From the NCBI GenBank assembly GCA_900314885.1, contig OMWY01000010.1, forward strand, positions 1 through 64,000: a DNA stretch of 64,000 bases, read 5' to 3'. Every line of letters begins with the position of its first letter. The stretch's first letter is position 1. A model generated the notes under the pieces. The model was not told the DNA's origin and made no database searches. It was given only the letters and a program-made list of their open reading frames with translations. Made by a program: the position numbers and the translations under genes. Of this stretch, positions 43,981-52,940 are shown in pieces. Source of the DNA: an uncultured Eubacteriales bacterium. GTDB taxonomy: Bacteria; Bacillota; Clostridia; Lachnospirales; Lachnospiraceae.

Positions 43981-44009
43981 ATACTACCACTACTGATTGC
44001 GTTTGTCAA
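43981..44009 (-). promoter_or_regulatory. Consensus promoter of the cysteine/sulfur operon
   Basis: On the minus strand a perfect TTGACA (44004-44009) is 17 bases from TAGTAT (43981-43986). Transcription would start near 43974, giving a leader of about 85 bases before the leader-peptide ATG. The 11-mer TAACAGTAACG occurs twice, at 43910-43900 and 43862-43852. Confidence 0.8.
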
Positions 44010-44026
44010 GACCTTTTTTTAAAAAT

Positions 44027-45610
44027 CTAATTTACTTCGCAATTCGTAAAGTAGTGTGTCAGAATTGCCTTATAGCCGAATCCTGCCTCCGCCATGCCTC
44101 GGGCGCCTGACTGTGACATGCCGACACCATGGCCGTAGCCCTCACCGATAAAGACAAAAGTGCCACTCTCCGTTGAAGAGAGGCTGTAATTTGCCAGATT
44201 CCCGCTTCCCTCTATAGTCACAAAACCTGAACCCTTTATTTTACTTGTACCCGAAGCGCTTATGGCGTAGGCATTCTTTAAATTCACTCTCTCTGTTCCA
44301 TCACCGGAAATTGCTGATACGAAGCTGGTGCTATTACCGCCTGCGTAGACACGGAATTTTGTGCTGGGAAGATCAAAGGCAGTCCTTATAGCGTTTTTCT
44401 TTAATGTGACAGAGCCTTTGGTTCCGGTAATTTTCATCGTAAGAGCGCGGCCCGACGAGGATCGCTCTGTGATTTCGACCCTGGTTGCCCTGCCGATATT
44501 GCCACCCGCAAGGGCGCCAAGCCTCGTTGCCTCAAACGTATATTTCCAAGGCTTTTTCTCAGGCTTCGTTTCATATGTGTCGCTTACACTTTTAAGATAT
44601 CCTATCTTTCCTCCCCAGACATTTTCAGGAGCCTCAGTCGCGCCACCTGAAGTAGAAAAGAAATAAGTTCTTACGACCTTATCCTTGTATGTCACAAAGG
44701 TATTTCTTGTCGCTATTACCGCCCTGGTGCTTCTGGAATTTTCTTTATCGTACCCGCCATAGGACTGATATTGGGTTGTATCATTTAATTTCGGATAGGA
44801 TTTAACCGACCCGCTCGGGCCAAAGCCCTGGCTTGCCACAGCGAAGCTTCTGCATGCTACGGCCTGCGCCCTAAGCGCCTCTATCGGCCAGGACGCTGAC
44901 ATCTCCTGTGGGACAACGCCAAACAGGTAATCCTCGAACATTATTACATTAACCGCACTTACTGAAGCTTTACCGTAAGTTCCAAGCTCTATTCTGCCCC
45001 TGAAATGGCTGCCGGCGAGTGTAATGACTTTTACACCTGAGCTGTTGTCTGCTGCCGCTTCTATCTGGGGATTCGCTCCGGCGCTCTCGCTGTCGACATA
45101 AAATACTCCACCGCTGCAGGTAACCTTTAAGAGATATTTGCTCGTATAATTTTTCTTTATAAATGAAGCATGCTTGATTTTTCCACGATTACTGTTTGAA
45201 ACCATAACATGAAAGTTAGCAGATTTATTTTCTGTCACTCCCGATAATACAGGATAACAGGTTACACCATATTTTTGGGTAAATGAGTCCGCGGCCTTTT
45301 TCGCCGCTGTAAATGAAGAATACGACCCCTTTATAACCGCGAAGCTTCCACTGTCTCTTGTAAATGTAAAGCCACTACTACCTGATAATTTATCGAGCCT
45401 TATATAATCATTCCCGCTCGCGAATCCTATATAAATATTCCTGTTTGATATTTTAATTGAATTTTTCGCATAGAAATTCCGTTTGAGGCCGACCCTTATG
45501 TAGTCGGTTGATGAAGCAGCATTTGCGGGGAGTCTTCTCTCCCCGGCAAATGTAATGAGTAAACATAAAATAAGAAATGCGGAAAATATCGAAATTAATC
45601 TTTTATTCAT
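44027..45610 (-). CDS. SpoIID/LytB-domain exported protein
   Basis: About 527 residues. A signal peptide (MNKRLISIFSAFLILCLLIT, Ala-rich cleavage near NAASS) is followed by an N-terminal SPOR-like region (GSSGFTFTRDSGSFAVIKGS), then the SpoIID catalytic domain: MFEDYLFGVVPQEMSASWPIEALRAQAVACRSFAVA with the catalytic Glu, AVIATRNTFVTYKDKVV, SGGATEAPENVWGG and GYGHGVGMSQSGARGMA. SpoIID-type enzymes are lytic transglycosylases of denuded glycan. The long form suggests a vegetative paralogue. Its ATG overlaps the DUF815 stop (ATGA). Confidence 0.88.
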   Translation of the reverse strand: MNKRLISIFSAFLILCLLITFAGERRLPANAASSTDYIRVGLKRNFYAKNSIKISNRNIYIGFASGNDYIRLDKLSGSSGFTFTRDSGSFAVIKGSYSSFTAAKKAADSFTQKYGVTCYPVLSGVTENKSANFHVMVSNSNRGKIKHASFIKKNYTSKYLLKVTCSGGVFYVDSESAGANPQIEAAADNSSGVKVITLAGSHFRGRIELGTYGKASVSAVNVIMFEDYLFGVVPQEMSASWPIEALRAQAVACRSFAVASQGFGPSGSVKSYPKLNDTTQYQSYGGYDKENSRSTRAVIATRNTFVTYKDKVVRTYFFSTSGGATEAPENVWGGKIGYLKSVSDTYETKPEKKPWKYTFEATRLGALAGGNIGRATRVEITERSSSGRALTMKITGTKGSVTLKKNAIRTAFDLPSTKFRVYAGGNSTSFVSAISGDGTERVNLKNAYAISASGTSKIKGSGFVTIEGSGNLANYSLSSTESGTFVFIGEGYGHGVGMSQSGARGMAEAGFGYKAILTHYFTNCEVN

Positions 45611-46926
45611 CAAAGCTCCGAAAGAAGGTAATTAATATACTGTCTTGCCGTCCTGCCGCTTCTGCCTCCCGCGGCAATAGCGAACTGGCGGGCGCCGGCT
45701 GTTAATTCTTCATCTGATAATTTTATCTTGTCATAATTAGCGGCGATACCGCGAACTATATTAAAATAATCGTCCTGGTTTGGCGCGGAATAATTAATCT
45801 TGAGACCGAATCTCGCAACCAGGGAAAGCTTTTCCTGAATAGTATCAGAATGATGCACATCGCCTGTGGCTCCCATATCATTTCTGTCATTAAAGCTTTC
45901 TTTTATAAGGTGGCGCCTGTTGCTCGTAGCGTATATCAATACATTTTCCGGACGAACCTCAAGACCACCTTCAATTACCGCCTTCAGATATTTATATTCT
46001 ATCTCAAAATCCTCAAAGGAGAGATCATCCATGTAAATAATAAAGCGATAATTTCTGTTCTTAATCTGGCTTATTGCATCCGCAAGGCAGCCGAACTGGT
46101 GCTTATATATCTCTATCATCCTGAGTCCGTCAGGATAGAATTCATTAAGCACAGCCTTGATACTGGTGGATTTACCGGTACCCGCGTCTCCGTAAAGAAG
46201 GGTATTGTTAGCCTTTTTGCCTTCGGTAAACGCCCTTGTATTTTCTATTAACTGACGTTTCTGCTCATCGTACCCGATAATATCGGATAATTTAATTTCC
46301 GCTATGTTGGTAATAGGAGAAATAATCGCGGAACCATCCTCATCCTTGACACGAAAGGCCTTATTTAATCCGAATTTTCCTACGCCGTAATCCTTATACG
46401 ACTCGGTAACGAGATCATATATTTCATTTTCATCAGCGGCCGCTTCTATTTTTTTAGAAAGGGTACGAACACGCTCGGATACATTAGCGTTATAGACTCT
46501 CTCGCTCTTCTTTATCGAGTGATAATTTTCTATAACGGTAAAGCAGTTAATATCAAGCTCTTTTTCTATCTTGGAAAAATCATAATTAAATAGAGCCTTG
46601 ATTACCTTGAAATCATTCTTTGCGAAGGCGGTAACTGAACCACCCCTGTCACCTGCCTTTTCGCAGGTGATAGAGAATGGGTTTTCATTTGTCACAAGTA
46701 AATACGTGAGATAATTATGCCATAAATTATCGTCAAAACCATAGCGGGTAGCTACATCAAGGAGCTTATGAATCTCAGCGTAAATGCGTGAAACCAGCTC
46801 TTCCCTGTCAAGGGTTTCATCCGCGAGTCCGGTATCGAAATCCTTTATTATTTTTGCTAAGGGCATGAGAATATTATCCTTCTCAAAATCCCTGTAAACT
46901 ACAAGTCTTGCGATAAGTCTGTACAT
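45610..46926 (-). CDS. DUF815-family AAA ATPase
   Basis: A 438-residue protein. The C-terminal ATPase has Walker A LLYGDAGTGKSTSIKAVLNEF and Walker B RFIIYMDDLSFEDFEIEYK, then LIYATSNRRHLIKESF and a lid region AAGGRSGRTARQYI. The N-terminal 190 residues are family-specific. DUF815 proteins are common in Firmicutes and proteobacteria; function unknown, possibly a remodelling ATPase. Between argS and spoIID-like gene, with a one-base gap and a one-to-three-base overlap. Confidence 0.83.
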   Translation of the reverse strand: MYRLIARLVVYRDFEKDNILMPLAKIIKDFDTGLADETLDREELVSRIYAEIHKLLDVATRYGFDDNLWHNYLTYLLVTNENPFSITCEKAGDRGGSVTAFAKNDFKVIKALFNYDFSKIEKELDINCFTVIENYHSIKKSERVYNANVSERVRTLSKKIEAAADENEIYDLVTESYKDYGVGKFGLNKAFRVKDEDGSAIISPITNIAEIKLSDIIGYDEQKRQLIENTRAFTEGKKANNTLLYGDAGTGKSTSIKAVLNEFYPDGLRMIEIYKHQFGCLADAISQIKNRNYRFIIYMDDLSFEDFEIEYKYLKAVIEGGLEVRPENVLIYATSNRRHLIKESFNDRNDMGATGDVHHSDTIQEKLSLVARFGLKINYSAPNQDDYFNIVRGIAANYDKIKLSDEELTAGARQFAIAAGGRSGRTARQYINYLLSEL

Positions 46927-46927
46927 T

Positions 46928-48721
46928 TTACATCCTTTCCGGCGCTTCTATGCCAAGAAGGTCAAGACAGGTGACAAGTATTTTTCCTGTTAAGGCTGAT
47001 ACCTTAAGTAGGCTCATTTTTCTCGCCTCATCACTCTCAGTAAGAATCGGGCATTCATGGTAGAATGCGGAGAAATTATTGGCAAGCTCATAAATATAAG
47101 CGCATAATTTATGAGGGGCAAGGTCACTTGCGACATTTGTCAGGGTATCCGCGAACCTGTCAATGGTAAGTATTAATTTCTTCTCATTTTCATGAGCAGG
47201 CGCAGTAAATTTTACAGTCCTTAAATCATCCTCAATACCCTTCCTGTCTTTACCGACAGATTCAGCGTATTTATCGAGAATAGATCTTATTCTTACAACA
47301 GTGTATTGGATATACGGGCCTGTATTTCCTTCAAATGAAGCGAACCTGTCGAGGTCAAATACATAGTCCTTCGCTGCCTGGTTAGAAAGATCGCCGTACT
47401 TAAGAGCCGCGAGACCTACCTGCTTCGCAACGGCCTGCTTGGTATCCTCAGGCATATCCCTGTCAGCCATCTTCTCCGCTACAGCATTCGTTATATCTGA
47501 GATTAGGGTCTCAAGTCTCATAACGCCACCCTCACGGGTCTTAAAAGGCTTGCCATCCTTCCCGTTCATAGTGCCGAAACCGATGAACTTAAGTACAGTC
47601 TCTGGCTTTACAAGGCCTGCCTTTCTCGCTACACGGAAGAACTGAACGTAGTGAAGCTCCTGCCTCCTGTCTGCTATATAGATATATTCGTCAGGGTGAA
47701 GGTTCTTCTCACGATCCATAACTGTACCGAGGTCTGATGTGGAATAAAGGGCAGCTCCATCTGACTTCTGAATCATGCAAGGAGGGATTTCCTTGGAATC
47801 CGTAGGCTCAGATACGTCTACGACAAGCGCTCCCTCTGATTTATAGGCAAGTCCCTTGTCTGTCAGTAATTTTATTAATTCAGGAATATATGGCTCAGCG
47901 TCACTTTCACCCTTCCATAAATCAAAATGGACATTTAAGTTGGCGTAATTCTTCTTTAAATCCTCGACGGAAACCTTCATGATCTTTTCCCATACGGCGT
48001 GGTACTTAGGATCGCCGCTCTGAAGCTTAAGAGTAGCTTCATGAGCCCTCTCGGCAAACTCAGGATTAACAAGTTCACCCTTATGAGGCCCATCCTCATA
48101 GACCTCTTTAGACTTCTTAGAAGCAAAAGGGTATATTTCCTCCAGCTCGGAAATGTTTAAATCCTTGTCAAGCTGACCCCTGTCCTCAAGCTCAGCTATG
48201 ATAAGGCCCATCTGAAGGCCCCAGTCTCCAAGATGAACATCGCCCGTAACCTTATTTCCGACAAAGCGCTCTATCCTCTTTAAGCTTTCACCGATAATCG
48301 CTGAGCGAAGATGACCTACATGAAGAGGCTTAGCTACGTTAGGGCCGCCGTAATCAAGAACTATATTCTTAGAATCTGGGGCCTTCTCAAAGCCGAAATC
48401 CGTCTCAGAATCCATTTGGCCCGCGTATTCAGCCATAAATTCAGGCGAAAGAGTGAAATTAAGGAAGCCGGGCTTTACAGCCTCCGCCTTGGCGAAATAT
48501 TTCTTCGCTTCAGGAAGCTCATTTAGCTTCGCGATAATTTCATCCGCTATTACAAATGGCGCTTTATGGTATTCCTTAGCGGCAGCCATGGCCCCGTTAC
48601 TCTGATAATCGCAGAGATCGGGGCGGTTGCTTATGCCTACAGAAGAATATTTCTCATCTATTCCCGCGTTTTTAAAGGCGGTTGTGACTACATCCTGCAG
48701 TCTTTCTGACAGTCTTTTCAT
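46928..48721 (-). CDS. argS: Arginine-tRNA ligase
   Basis: A 597-residue class I synthetase. The N-terminal Add1 domain is followed by the HIGH-type signature GGPNVAKPLHVGHLRSAIIGES. The C-terminal anticodon-binding domain starts near NTGPYIQYTVVRIRSIL. The KMSK loop is degenerate (GTMNGKDGKPFKTREGG), as in many ArgRS. Its ATG overlaps the pepF stop by four bases. Confidence 0.96.
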   Translation of the reverse strand: MKRLSERLQDVVTTAFKNAGIDEKYSSVGISNRPDLCDYQSNGAMAAAKEYHKAPFVIADEIIAKLNELPEAKKYFAKAEAVKPGFLNFTLSPEFMAEYAGQMDSETDFGFEKAPDSKNIVLDYGGPNVAKPLHVGHLRSAIIGESLKRIERFVGNKVTGDVHLGDWGLQMGLIIAELEDRGQLDKDLNISELEEIYPFASKKSKEVYEDGPHKGELVNPEFAERAHEATLKLQSGDPKYHAVWEKIMKVSVEDLKKNYANLNVHFDLWKGESDAEPYIPELIKLLTDKGLAYKSEGALVVDVSEPTDSKEIPPCMIQKSDGAALYSTSDLGTVMDREKNLHPDEYIYIADRRQELHYVQFFRVARKAGLVKPETVLKFIGFGTMNGKDGKPFKTREGGVMRLETLISDITNAVAEKMADRDMPEDTKQAVAKQVGLAALKYGDLSNQAAKDYVFDLDRFASFEGNTGPYIQYTVVRIRSILDKYAESVGKDRKGIEDDLRTVKFTAPAHENEKKLILTIDRFADTLTNVASDLAPHKLCAYIYELANNFSAFYHECPILTESDEARKMSLLKVSALTGKILVTCLDLLGIEAPERM

Positions 48722-50517
48722 TTAATAAGGTTCTCCATTTTTTCAATCGTAGCCTCAAACTCAGCAAGGGCGTCATCTACAGGCTTTCTGGTAGAAAGGT
48801 CAACACCCGCTATCTTAAGAAGGCTTACAGGATCATCGGTACAGCCTGATGAGAGGAATTTCTTATAAGGAGCAACCGCGCTCTCGCCCTCCTTTAAAAT
48901 GCGGCTTGTGATAGCAACTGCCGCTGAGAAGCTTGTCGCGTACTGGTATACATAGAAATTATAGTAGAAATGAGGTATCCTTTCCCACTCATCTCCTATT
49001 AATTCATCGCTCACCATATCAGGCCCAAAGTAGAATTTATTCAGTTCATAATAGGTCTTCGTAAGTTCATCGGCTGTAAGAGGTGTACCCGCCTCGGCAA
49101 GGGCATTTGTCTTCATCTCGAATTCGCCGAACATGGTTTGACGGAAAAGGGTACCCTTGAAGCTGTCAAGGAAGTGGTTAAGTAAATATTCCTTCTCAGC
49201 CTTTTCAGTAGCATGATCATAGAGGTAATTAAATAATAACACCTCGTTTGTGGTGCTGGCAACTTCAGCCACAAATATAGCGTAGTTGGCGTTTAAAAAT
49301 GAGTTATTAGCATCCGAATAATGGGTGTGCATAGCGTGACCCATCTCATGAGCGAGGGTAAATACATCATCTAATGTGCCGTTAAAATTAAGTAGAACAT
49401 AAGGATGAACGCCGTAAACGCCCTCCTCGTAAGCACCACCGCGCTTGCCCTCATTTTCAACCACGTCTATCCAGCGCTCCGTAAAAGCTGTCTTGAGTAC
49501 ATCCGTATAATCCTTGCCAAGAGGAGCTGTAGCCTTAAGTACAAGGTCTTTTGCTTCCTCTATGGTGTACTTAGGACTGTAGTCTGATACCATAGGCGCG
49601 TATACATCATACATATGGAGCTCGTCAACGCCTAACATCTTCTTCCTTAAGCGGACATAGCGGTACATTTTCTCAATGTTATCATGAACTGACGCAATAA
49701 GGTTCTTGCATACATCAGGGCTTACGTTAACAGGGTCAACTGCTGCCTCAAAGGTAGAATTATACTTCTTTGCCCTTGCGTAGAACATCTGCTGCTTAAC
49801 CTGGCCATAATATAAGGTAGCCCAGGTATTTCTGAAGGCGTGATAGGTGCTGTAATATTTTTCAAAGGTTTCCTTGCGGACATTTCTGTCGTGGCTCATT
49901 TCAAGAGGAACAAAGCGGCCATTTGTAATAGTCACTTCATTTCCGTTCTCATCCTTGACCGAAGGAAACTTGAGATCGGCATCAGATAGCATATTGAAGC
50001 CGTTATAGGCTGTCTCTGCCATCTCACCGCTTGAAGCGAGGAGGGCCTCTATCTCACTTGACTGGGTGTGGGCTTCCATCCTAAGAATATCATCAAGTGT
50101 GACCTTGTAATACTTCAAATCAGGGCATTCATCATAGAACCTGTCTATCTTCTCCTTGCCTGCGGCGATGAGTTCAGGTTCCATAAATGCCATCTTAGTC
50201 GTAGCGGCAACGTAAAGAGAGCCAAGCTTTCCCTTAAGGGCCTGGGCTGTCTGATTAGCTGTATCAACGTCTGAACGCATATTGGCATATCTGAGTGCCT
50301 TAGAAGCCACAAGATTCATAGCCTCATAGTCCTTCATGGCCGAAAGGAGTGTAGCGGCTGATTCGCATAATCTACCCTCGTATCCCGCGAACTTATCGGC
50401 GAGCTCACCCATCCTCGCGGCGTCCTTCTCGCACGCCTCATCGTTTGTGTAGATGTCTGTAAGGTTCCAGGTAAGCTCTTCGCTTACTTCGCTTCTCTTT
50501 GGTAATTTATTTTCCAA
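48718..50517 (-). CDS. pepF: Oligoendopeptidase F (M3B)
   Basis: About 600 residues. The zinc site is FTLAHEMGHAMHTHYSD, with the third ligand Glu in FVAEVASTTNEVLLF; the N-terminal LPKRSEVSEELTWNLTDIY is typical of PepF. It degrades peptides of 7-17 residues in the cytosol. The start is uncertain: ATG at 50532 has no clear ribosome site, while TTG at 50517 is eight bases behind GGAGG (which lies in the codons following that ATG). I prefer TTG. First gene of the pepF-argS-DUF815-spoIID operon. Confidence 0.93.
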   Translation of the reverse strand: MENKLPKRSEVSEELTWNLTDIYTNDEACEKDAARMGELADKFAGYEGRLCESAATLLSAMKDYEAMNLVASKALRYANMRSDVDTANQTAQALKGKLGSLYVAATTKMAFMEPELIAAGKEKIDRFYDECPDLKYYKVTLDDILRMEAHTQSSEIEALLASSGEMAETAYNGFNMLSDADLKFPSVKDENGNEVTITNGRFVPLEMSHDRNVRKETFEKYYSTYHAFRNTWATLYYGQVKQQMFYARAKKYNSTFEAAVDPVNVSPDVCKNLIASVHDNIEKMYRYVRLRKKMLGVDELHMYDVYAPMVSDYSPKYTIEEAKDLVLKATAPLGKDYTDVLKTAFTERWIDVVENEGKRGGAYEEGVYGVHPYVLLNFNGTLDDVFTLAHEMGHAMHTHYSDANNSFLNANYAIFVAEVASTTNEVLLFNYLYDHATEKAEKEYLLNHFLDSFKGTLFRQTMFGEFEMKTNALAEAGTPLTADELTKTYYELNKFYFGPDMVSDELIGDEWERIPHFYYNFYVYQYATSFSAAVAITSRILKEGESAVAPYKKFLSSGCTDDPVSLLKIAGVDLSTRKPVDDALAEFEATIEKMENLIK

Positions 50518-50557
50518 TGTATTTTCCTCCATAAAACAATACTTCTTCTATTATAAA

Positions 50558-50587
50558 AAAACAGGGTCGAAAAATCAACCCTGTTTT
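50558..50587 (-). terminator. Intrinsic terminator after the holA-cls transcript
   Basis: AAAACAGGGT (50558-50567) pairs with ACCCTGTTTT (50578-50587) around a ten-base loop, followed on the minus strand by a U-run. It ends the transcript of holA and the cls remnant just before pepF. Confidence 0.85.
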
Positions 50588-50588
50588 G

Positions 50589-50841
50589 TTATAGTAAATA
50601 GGAAATTATTGACAGCACCTGGCCTGTGAATTTCTCGACCGGATTCTGGTGTTTAATCTCTTCCATAGTTACATGATGGCACTTGTGAAAGGTCTCCATA
50701 AAGTCCTCTTTTATGTCACGAACAACCGGATTATCCTCAAGGTATAAGAACGACGTTTAATGTCGTCCTGCCGAAAATTACTCTCAGTACCCCATTCTTG
50801 CCTTTTTTTAGGATTCTCTTTCTTCTGTCTGTCTCTTTCAT
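50589..50841 (-). pseudogene. cls: Internally deleted cardiolipin synthase-like gene
   Basis: Only the two ends remain. A proper start (GAGGTAA-ATG directly after the holA stop) encodes MKETDRRKRILKKGKNGVLR and VIFGRTTLNVVL, matching the basic N-terminus and first membrane segment of Clostridial cardiolipin synthases. Near 50750 the frame changes and the family's C-terminal end follows: LYLEDNPVVRDIKEDFMETF, HKCHHVTMEEIKHQNPVEKF, ending at TAA 50589. Some 400 residues including both HKD phospholipase D motifs are missing. Identification of the family is likely but not certain because only about 85 codons survive. Confidence 0.6.
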
Positions 50842-51834
50842 TTACCTCTTGTACCCCGATGTTTTTATTATGAGACTCTCTACTCCTATTCTGTCGGTAA
50901 CTTTTCCTGTCTTAATAGCCTCATCAATGTTCACGCCCTCTTCAAAGGCATGTTTTAAAAATCCCGCTTCGAAATTATTTGCCTGTGATAAATAATTTCT
51001 CACCGTAAATGGCGGTATCTTAAGAAGGGTGCTCGCTTCACCCTGCCTGCCCATTCTCGCGAGATCCTTTACCTGCAGAAGGATATTCATATGCCTGTTA
51101 AACATATAGAGAATGAGGATCGGTGACTGGTCCATTTTCAATAAGTCATAATAATAATCCAGGGCCTGCTTCCTGTCGTGCTTTCCGATAGCGTCCATCA
51201 TTTTAAATATCTGGTCCTGGGGACGAGTCTCCGTAACAGCCTCTATATCAGACCTTGTGATTGCGTCCTTGCCTAGGGTATAATCGGTGAGCTTCACAAT
51301 CTCATTCTTAAGGGTGAACATATCCGTCCCCACACGGTCAGCCAAAAACGCGGCATCACTCTCTGTTATCTGCCTGCCATAATTCTTGCAGAGGCCGCCG
51401 ATCCACATATTTAGCTTAGCAGGTGAATACGGGTCATATGACGCTACAAGGCCATACTTTGATATGGCCTTGTAGACTGAACTTCGCTTGTCAACCTCGC
51501 TCTCGTCAAAAATGATAACTGTCGTATCCGGAATTTTCGGGATATATTCCGCGAAATCGCTTTTATTTTTTAACAGGCCCGTATCGCTTAAAAGCACTAC
51601 CCTCTTCTCTGCGAAAAAAGGAAGCGTATCCGCGATTTCCCTTACATTAGAAAGGTCGGAATTATTTATTTCCCGTTTTGTAAATACGGAATAGTTCATC
51701 TCGTCATCCTTATTTACAATAGCGTTTATCAGTTTATTCCTGTAAAATTTAACAAGAAAGGGTTCAGAACCTGTAATGAGATAGCAGGTTTTGAAGGTCT
51801 TGTTCTTAATATCGTCAAGAAGTGTACTGGCCAT
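50842..51834 (-). CDS. holA: DNA polymerase III subunit delta
   Basis: A 330-residue clamp-loader subunit. Family pattern: TCYLITGSEPFLVKFYRNKL at the N-terminus, LPFFAEKRVVLLSDTGLLK, VIIFDESEVDKRSSVYKAI and a C-terminal helical collar (ILILYMFNRHMNILLQVKDL, VRNYLSQANNF). It loads the beta clamp with tau/gamma and delta-prime. Weak ribosome site (AAAAGAG). It is placed downstream of the sulfite-reductase remnants and upstream of the cls remnant. Confidence 0.9.
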   Translation of the reverse strand: MASTLLDDIKNKTFKTCYLITGSEPFLVKFYRNKLINAIVNKDDEMNYSVFTKREINNSDLSNVREIADTLPFFAEKRVVLLSDTGLLKNKSDFAEYIPKIPDTTVIIFDESEVDKRSSVYKAISKYGLVASYDPYSPAKLNMWIGGLCKNYGRQITESDAAFLADRVGTDMFTLKNEIVKLTDYTLGKDAITRSDIEAVTETRPQDQIFKMMDAIGKHDRKQALDYYYDLLKMDQSPILILYMFNRHMNILLQVKDLARMGRQGEASTLLKIPPFTVRNYLSQANNFEAGFLKHAFEEGVNIDEAIKTGKVTDRIGVESLIIKTSGYKR

Positions 51835-51850
51835 TTTATTCTCTTTTCAT

Positions 51851-52417
51851 TCAGTCAGCCGGTTTATCCGAGAATCTGTACATGGACTTGCGGAGCTCAT
51901 TCCCCTGGTCATAGCGCTTGCCACCCCAGTAAATTCTGCCCTGCATTTCACACTTAGGGCCAAGATTTACATCCTTCATGATGTATTTAAGGAACACATG
52001 GTGGTTGTTAGGAAAGATCTCATGGTCTATCCTTTTCGCGAGAGCCTTGGTGTCATAGCAGCCAAACGGGCAGAGCTTTTCGCCCGGACAGGCAACCACA
52101 TTTCTCGTGCCTGAAGCCGGATATCCCTTGTCTCTTTCTTCCTGATTCACTCCCGTATTATCGATTATTGACTGAAGGGCCTTATTTACCTCATCGACAT
52201 CCTTGAGAGAAATACCCGGAATTTCAAAGCCCTGGCGGTTTGTGATATTAATGGTTCCATTACCGTACTTTGTGGCTATCTCTATAACCTTCTTAAGAGA
52301 CTCAGTATCTATCTCACCTCCCGGTACACGGACACGGGAAGCTGTCTCCCCTCTGACCTTGGAGACACGGTAAGCATTTTTCTTTAGTTTTTTGATATTT
52401 ATATCGAGTTCACCCAT
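51851..52417 (-). pseudogene. asrC: Truncated anaerobic sulfite reductase subunit C
   Basis: The first ~130 residues match the N-terminus of AsrC: MGELDINIKKLKKNAYRVSK, ASRVRVPGGEID, YGNGTINITNRQGFEIPG and SGTRNVVACPGEKLCPFG. AsrC would continue with TGCPNDC and the siroheme/4Fe-4S Cys set over about 300 residues. Instead, after IFPNNHHV the sequence changes to an unrelated tail (MKDVNLGPKCEMQGRIYWGG) and stops. The catalytic cluster is lost. The tail is probably the end of another gene brought in by deletion; I could not identify it. AGGAGGAAAATGAG precedes the ATG. Confidence 0.7.
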
Positions 52418-52431
52418 CTCATTTTCCTCCT

Positions 52432-52940
52432 TCAGTCTATAAGGTACTTAGCTTCCGCGTAATTAAATACAGGTCCGTCAAGACAGATATATGTGCTGTT
52501 AACACGGCAATGTCCGCATTTTCCAAGTCCGCAGCACATCTTCCTCTCATGGGAAACTATGATATTTTCATCCTTAAAGCCCTTCTTCTGAAGCTCTATT
52601 ATGGTAAATTTCATCATAGGAGGAGGGCCGACTACAACGGCTTTCGCCGATGAAGGGTCCGTTAAAGGCAGGTCAGCTATATACTTAGTTACAAGGCCTA
52701 TATTTCCGGTATAGCCTTCAGGCGCGCCATCTACGGTAAGAGTCAGATTAAGCTTCTCGTCCCAGACCTTTAAATCATCACGGAAAAGCATATCAGAAGG
52801 GGACCTGAATCCAACTATAACGTACTTGTCTCTTGCGTTATCCATTTTCGCGAGTTCATTTACTACGCCTCGTACCGGGGACACACCTGTTCCGCCCGCG
52901 ACAACCACGGTTTCACCTTCACGGACTTGTAGCCAAATTC
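52432..52940 (-). pseudogene. asrB: C-terminal remnant of anaerobic sulfite reductase subunit B
   Basis: From about 52940 down, the frame encodes the NAD-binding and 2Fe-2S half of AsrB: ETVVVAGGTGVSPVRGVVNE, YVIVGFRSPSDMLFRDDL, AVVVGPPPMMKFTII and the cluster Cys MCCGLGKCGHCRVNSTYICLDGP. The N-terminal FAD-binding half of the usual ~265 residues is missing. Upstream the frame runs into the signal peptide of a lipoprotein read in another frame, so there is no valid start. asrA is absent. Confidence 0.78.

Noticed and set aside
43686..43990. T-box or SAM riboswitch upstream of the sulfur operon
   Set aside because: No T-box sequence (TGGNACCGCG-like) or S-box core is visible; the Cys-rich leader ORF and alternative stems explain the region.
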